From assembly GCA_036936605.1 (NCBI GenBank), contig JAUPFV010000005.1:153017195-153081194 (forward strand): a stretch of 64,000 nt of DNA, in the 5' to 3' direction. This document shows, piece by piece, positions 59,390-64,000 of this stretch. The notes beneath the pieces were generated by a model. That model ran no database searches and was not told the origin of the DNA. It worked only from the letters and a program-made list of their open reading frames with translations. The DNA is from Limnanthes douglasii subsp. nivea. Lineage: Eukaryota; Streptophyta; Magnoliopsida; Brassicales; Limnanthaceae. A program made the translations under genes and the position numbers. Position 1 is the stretch's first letter. Each line of letters starts with the position of its first letter.

Positions 59390-60310
59390 TGCTATCATAA
59401 TATATCCTTCAAGATTCATAAAAATGTGGTTTGGGATCGAAACAAAGATCTACAACTGGTCAAAATTTGTTCTATAAACTCAAATGTCTATTGTTATCTT
59501 GTCTTGTTTCTCGTTTTTGTTCCCAGCGCATATTTTCTGATGCTTAAATAATAAATATTGTAAGAACGATGAATACTGGTAAGTATTTTTGTATTTTATT
59601 GTGTATTTATATATTATTATACATATGAAATATCATTGGTTGTATGTTTGTGTAAATCATAAACATAACAATTATCGTGGCAACACCGTTATAAACATAT
59701 AACCTAGATTTTTCATATGGATATGGATAAATAAATATGCAATAAGAGGTAAAGATACTTACCAAAAATCATTCTTACAACATTTATTAACTTGGTAGTG
59801 GAGCATATATGCTGGAAAAAGAATGAGTAGTCGGCAAGACATAAAAATGAGAGAAGCTGCATTTCCGAATCAATGACGGTTAGAGATATTCATTCCAATA
59901 GTGAGCATCCGTTTATATAGTTATTGAAGTATAAAAGTTGATGACAAGTTTAACTTTAAGTCCTTTATAGAGAGAGACATGAAACATAGGTTAAGTCTAT
60001 CATAATTGGACTCAGTTTTAGTTTTGGTTAATTGTTATGCTTATCATTTATACAATTGTAAAACCAATTATATTTCATATGTATATTAATACATAAATAT
60101 ACAGTAATATGTATAGAAACTTACTAGCAGTCGCCGTTCTTACAATATTATATAGGCACCGAAAAAGAGGCATTGACAGCAAAATCAAAAGGTCAGTAAG
60201 ATAACGATAGACGATAAAGTTTTTATATCAGAGTCTGACAGTTACAGATCTTCCTTCCGATCATGAGAAGTTTTTTATTCAGTTCTTGAAGGATGAAATC
60301 CATCGCAATA
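59390..60310. repeat. Inverted array of three small exon-like units
   Basis: One plus-strand unit (about 59390-59690) and two minus-strand units (about 59940-59700 and 60310-60030) are related over 150-300 bp. Each has a short hydrophobic peptide frame, then TTGTAAGAA and a GTAAGT donor-like site. The plus unit gives MSIVILSCFSFLFPAHIF, a stop, then a Cys-containing NKYCKNDEYW; the middle unit gives NKCCKNDFW at the same place. This resembles first exons of small secreted Cys-rich peptides, now decayed, but no second exon was found. Confidence 0.45.
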
Positions 60311-61119
60311 TATGAACGATCACAGTTTAAGCTTTAGAGATAGATAGTACAATTCTTACTTTCCCATTTTAGATCTACACATGTGTTGATTATAAATTTT
60401 AATTTGACATGTTTCTATGTTTATTTCTCATAAATAAATTTAGATAATTGATTCAAGTTTTGGAAATAAATAAAATCCCATCTTTTAATTTAATTGTTTT
60501 TTTTGTAAATTAATGTTAGACTACACGTTTAAGATTCAAACCTGATGATATTGAAAAACATGTTATAGATCTTTGGATATGAGAATTAATTGTATGTTTA
60601 TATGTATCATAATTAATGATTTAGGATTATAGTCCTTATTTTTCCAAGAATTATAAAAATAATAATAATTCAGTAAAGGTTTTGACTATGAAAACCAAGG
60701 GATTGACGCGACAAAGGGTTCGTTGCCACTAATAATGATGGAATTAGTCCGAGCTAAAATAATTAGTTTAGAAGGGAAAAATGATGAAAAAATAATTTAT
60801 AGGAATTTTTTTGGCAAGATAGAAGCTTAGAGGGCTTAAAATGCAATATGTAAAAAAAATGTTTTTACTTAATATCATAATGAGGTGAAGTATCTAATAG
60901 AATAGTGCGTTTCTACTCCATAAAACTTACCGCACCTATGCATAGATGTAATTTTTCTTTGAAAAATGATGAATAATTACTTTTTACTTTGACTCTTGAT
61001 ACTTTTTTCTCTAGAATATTCTTTATACATTCTCTTTCTAACAACTTGATTACTTTTTAACAGAATACTTCTAGACCAATTATAAAATTTTCACTCTTAA
61101 GAACAGTAGAAACGATCAG
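60311..61119. other. No gene; right part is probably the LTR of an old Tat element
   Basis: Nothing coding. The last about 230 bases, T-rich and ending just before a primer-site-like sequence at 61120, may be an eroded 5' LTR; no partner LTR is in view. Confidence 0.35.
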
Positions 61120-61757
61120 TGGTGATCACAATGGGAGGTATGCTTGGTACCTATATATCAAATCTGAAACAAGAAAAATCATTGAAAATACACATTTGAA
61201 TTAGTAGGAGATATGGATTCCGAAGTGAAAGTAGATCCAGCAGTGTTCATAAAGTGAATGTCTTGGATAAAACACAAAACGAACCACAATTGGAAGAGCA
61301 GTGAAGTTAGTTAGCTTTGGAAGATTAAAAAAATCAACTATTAGAGCAAATAACTAAATTAAACGATCAACTAATTCAGAGAGAACAAGTTGTTTTGTTT
61401 CGACCATGAATGGCCTGATCCAAAGTTTAGAGGGTGAATGAGGGTAAACTTTCAGTCAGACGCTCTAATAAGACCCAAAGTGAAATTCTTAGAGGAAAAT
61501 ATAATCATCATAAAGTACAATTTTAGATGGACCAAGCCTATCATTCTTCAAAGAGAGAAAAGAAATCAAAGCATAGGTATGTCCCTTCAGATTCTAGTAA
61601 TTCACATACTTCGAATTTTGATGGATATTCTCACACGCCCAAAAAAGTTGATAATTATAGATAAGGAATAATTTTAGTGATAAGTATTATTCGAAAAGGT
61701 GAGCTAGTGAAGGTCAAGAATACCAAAGGGATTATAAGTCTAAAAAACATAATGAAT
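61120..61757 (+). pseudogene. Primer site and gag N-terminus of a decayed Tat element
   Basis: TGGTGATCACAATGGGAGG at 61120-61138 is close to the element A primer site (TGGCGACCACAGTGGGAGG). Downstream, through stops, the frame gives SSKREKKSKHRYVPSDSSNS near 61550-61605, matching the Lys/Ser-rich gag start of element B (RHSSKKEKKDKQWYV). It continues after the MITE at 62507 for a short way (ENSKFGYEVTNQFAEP). Confidence 0.55.
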
Positions 61758-61765
61758 CTCGAAAT

Positions 61766-62498
61766 TAGGGCTGTAAACGGATCTCCAGAACCGAGAACCG
61801 GACCGGGACCGAACCGGTAAGGACCGGACCGAGAACCGGACCAAACCTTAACGGTTCGGTTTGAGGTTCCATTTTAAAAACCGAAAACCGATAAGGAACC
61901 GAAACAAAAAAACCGGTTACGAACCGAACCGATAAAACCGATAAACTAATAGGATCGATATGGAATCGAACCGATAAAAACGATAAACTGATAGAACCGA
62001 TAGAGAATCGAACTGATAGAACCGATAAACCGGTAGAACCAAAAAAAATCGGACCAATAAAACCGTTAGAAGTAATTATTTATTATTATTATTTATTCTT
62101 TTATACATTATGGTTACAAAATTAATAGTTAATTACCAATTTTTTAACAAAATCAAAAGATTAACTTATAAACTTTAGTTTTACTATCATTTACTTCAAT
62201 AAAAAAATTAAAAATCAAATTTTAATTGGATTTAATTTTTTTAAGTGGACCGAACCGAACCGATAACGAACCGAACCGAAACCGGACCGAATCGAAACGG
62301 ACCAAAACGGGACCGGACCGAACTTGGACCGAACCGAACTCGGACCAAACCGGAATCGGAACCGAACCGAATCGGACCGAACCGAACCAAACCAAAATAT
62401 TAGCGGTTTGGACCGGTTCTAAAAATTAGAACCGAAAGCTTAGCGGTCCGGTCCAGTTCCGTCAAAACCCGGACCAAACCAGACCGATAACAGCCCTA
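61766..62498. mobile_element. hAT-type MITE rich in ACCGAACCG
   Basis: 733 bp with ends TAGGGCTGT and ACAGCCCTA (inverted) and an 8-bp target duplication CTCGAAAT (61758-61765 and 62499-62506). Both fit the hAT superfamily. Both flanks are dominated by degenerate ACCGAACCG/GGACCGGACC repeats around an AT-rich centre (about 62080-62240). No transposase. Inserted into the decayed gag. Confidence 0.85.
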
Positions 62499-62506
62499 CT
62501 CGAAAT

Positions 62507-62868
62507 GTATTTGAAAACTCAAAGTTTGGGTACGAGGTTACCAATCAATTCGCGGAACCTTCGAAGTAAAGACTTTATGTAATTATAAATGATGGCTTAA
62601 ATCGTTGATTCGTCCCTCGACTATCACGTTTTCTGCCATTTAGTCCTTCGACAAAAAAAATCACGGGTGAGGATCCCTTGACTATCAAAAATCTATAATT
62701 TCAATCCCCGCGCGTGGTTTTTGTCCTGGTGCTGCCACGTGTCACCATAATTATATGGTTTTTGTTTCATATATAGTCCGTCGAATTTTAATTCCACTTT
62801 TACCCTTTGACTTTAATATTTTTTAATATTTTCTTTTTCTCAAAACATAGTATATAGCAAAATTTGCT
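62507..62868. other. Gag tail then unassigned DNA
   Basis: A short gag remnant to about 62570, then repeat-like DNA with GTCCCTCGACTATCACG near 62620 and CTTGACTATCAAAA near 62679. No boundaries found. Confidence 0.4.
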
Positions 62869-63090
62869 ATACTCTGTTTTTCTTTTCTTTTGTTTTTCGT
62901 TTATTTTTTCTGAAAGAAAGATTGAAAGTAACCGATTTGTATGTATAAACTCCCCACCCAGCTAGACGAATACGAAATGACCTGTTCAATTCAGACACAA
63001 ACATAAATACAAATACTACATATTGCTATACTCTATTTTCCTTTTCTTTTGTTTTTCGTTTCTTTTTTCTAAAAGTAATCAGTTTTGATC
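62869..63090 (+). repeat. Direct duplication upstream of the MATH gene
   Basis: GCTATACTCTRTTTTYCTTT then TCTTTTGTTTTTCG and an AAGTAAYCRRTTT end occurs at about 62869-62940 and 63024-63090, period about 155 bp. Confidence 0.7.
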
Positions 63091-63099
63091 ATGTTTTAA

Positions 63100-64000
63100 G
63101 TCGCAGAAATCGTTTATTCATCGAGAAAGTTGAAACCAATGCACATTTTATATTCAATAGATCACTTATCATCAGTGATCAGCAAACCTGGTTTTGATCA
63201 TCATGAATCTGGAATATTTGAAGCTTGAGGTTTCAAATGGTTTGTATACAATACTTGTGATTAATGCATTAATCGTTGTTGCTGCCATTAGATATACTAT
63301 TATTTATATGTTTATAAATACAACACGAGGAAACTTTGTTTTTACCCTAATGGAGACAAGAAAGGAACAGCTACAGATAAGATGTCTATTTGCTTGAGGA
63401 TTATTGACGAAGTATCATTGAATACTAACTGGGAGGTTTACGCCGCTATTACGTTTTTTCATATACAACCATGAGAAGGATAAGTTCTTGACATTTCAAG
63501 GTAATTAAAATGCATATCATATCAATATTGATTTTGATTCAGGATGGGATAGCATGTTACAATATTTTTAGTTTATATTAGCCATTGATTATATATTCTA
63601 ATGTGGCTTAATTATTGTTGTGCTGGGTAGGCTTGAACGAGGAAGAAGCGCGTTTTCATGAAATAAAGAAAGAATGGGGAGTGAGCCAATTTATGAGCTT
63701 CCGTTATTTCAACGATATTCATAATGGACTTGTTGTAAATGATTCTTGTTCATTCGGTGCCGAAGTGTTTGTCATTAAACAACAAGGCAAAAAAGTATTC
63801 ACAGGGTACATGGTAAAGGAACCAGAAGCTGAAAACTCTTTCACTTATATAATTTTGAACGTTTCAACTGCTCCTGACAGAAATGAAACATTCCGTTTAA
63901 GTAGAGCATACTCGTATAAACTTAAAAGTAACATGATTATATCAATAACAATAAAATATGTAGTTTTTGTATTTATGTTTGTGTCTCAATTGATCAGGTC
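63100..64000 (+). pseudogene. MATH-domain (TRAF-like) gene, damaged, runs off the window
   Basis: Exon parts: about 63139-63239 (MHILYSIDHLSSVISKPGF, HHESGIFEA, stop, GFKW), 63330-63500 (KLCFYPNGDKKGTATDKMS, NTNWEVYAAI, EKDKFLTFQ) and 63631 to the edge (GLNEEEARFHEIKKEWGVSQF, SFRYFNDIHNGLVVNDSCSF, GAEVFVIKQQGKKVF). Introns at 63240-63329 and 63501-63630 are GT-AG. The order FEAGGFKW, LYPNGDK, EWG..QF, F.D..NG..V.D.C.FGAEVFV is the plant MATH domain. Two lesions: TGA in place of the first Gly of GGF (about 63226), and a one-base shift near 63450. MATH proteins bind partners, often in ubiquitin or defence pathways. It could still be a gene if these are assembly errors. Confidence 0.75.

Noticed and set aside
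62226..62429. Frame rich in Asn-Arg-Thr-Glu-Pro
   Set aside because: Direct translation of the ACCGAACCG simple repeat inside the MITE.

Overview
This 64 kb window looks like nuclear DNA of a flowering plant, probably a eudicot. The grounds are AT-rich intergenic DNA, GT-AG introns with short exons, two recognisable plant genes, and a dense layer of plant-type transposable elements. I cannot name the species.

Layout. 1-30.8 kb is a nest of LTR retrotransposons. An old Ty1/copia copy (591-1610, continuing 12160-13784) is split by a nearly intact Tat-lineage Ty3/gypsy element, A (1616-12154, 5-bp target duplication GTAGA). The right end of the Copia copy abuts a reversed, truncated Tat element, C (13785-about 17660). 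Next is Tat element D, truncated on its left (about 18060-30797), which is itself split by Tat element B (20217-29358, target duplication AGGAT). All four Tat copies carry, beside the 3' LTR, a gene on the strand opposite gag-pol. It resembles the 'putative gypsy-type transposon' (PF04195/Transposase_28-like) proteins and, in A and B, is interrupted by a small intron.

30.8-35.8 kb holds fragments: a PIF/Harbinger transposase remnant and gag and protease scraps. 35.8-41.7 kb is a nearly complete L1-type LINE with a 14-bp target duplication; its 5' end is fused to the 3' end of a tRNA-Gly.

42.1-50.4 kb is the genic island: an 18-exon MORC-family GHKL ATPase (minus strand, 585 codons after splicing, no interruption) head-to-head with a 6-exon WAT1-related membrane transporter (plus strand, 367 codons, no interruption), only 290 bp apart.

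50.9-58.0 kb is a composite Mutator-like element (MULE) with a 9-bp target duplication. It carries a FAR1/MULE transposase running into an OTU-like domain, a Myb/SANT-like reading frame, and a convergent plant-mobile-domain (PMD) gene, with hairpin arrays near both ends. 58-64 kb holds an inverted array of small signal-peptide-like exons, a decayed Tat gag, a hAT-type MITE rich in ACCGAACCG, and a MATH-domain gene with a stop codon and a frameshift that runs off the window.

Only MORC and WAT1 look like intact cellular genes. Everything else is mobile DNA or decayed. The points most worth a second look are the shared antisense gene with structured spacers in the Tat family, the tRNA-LINE chimera, and the multi-gene MULE with its hairpin arrays.
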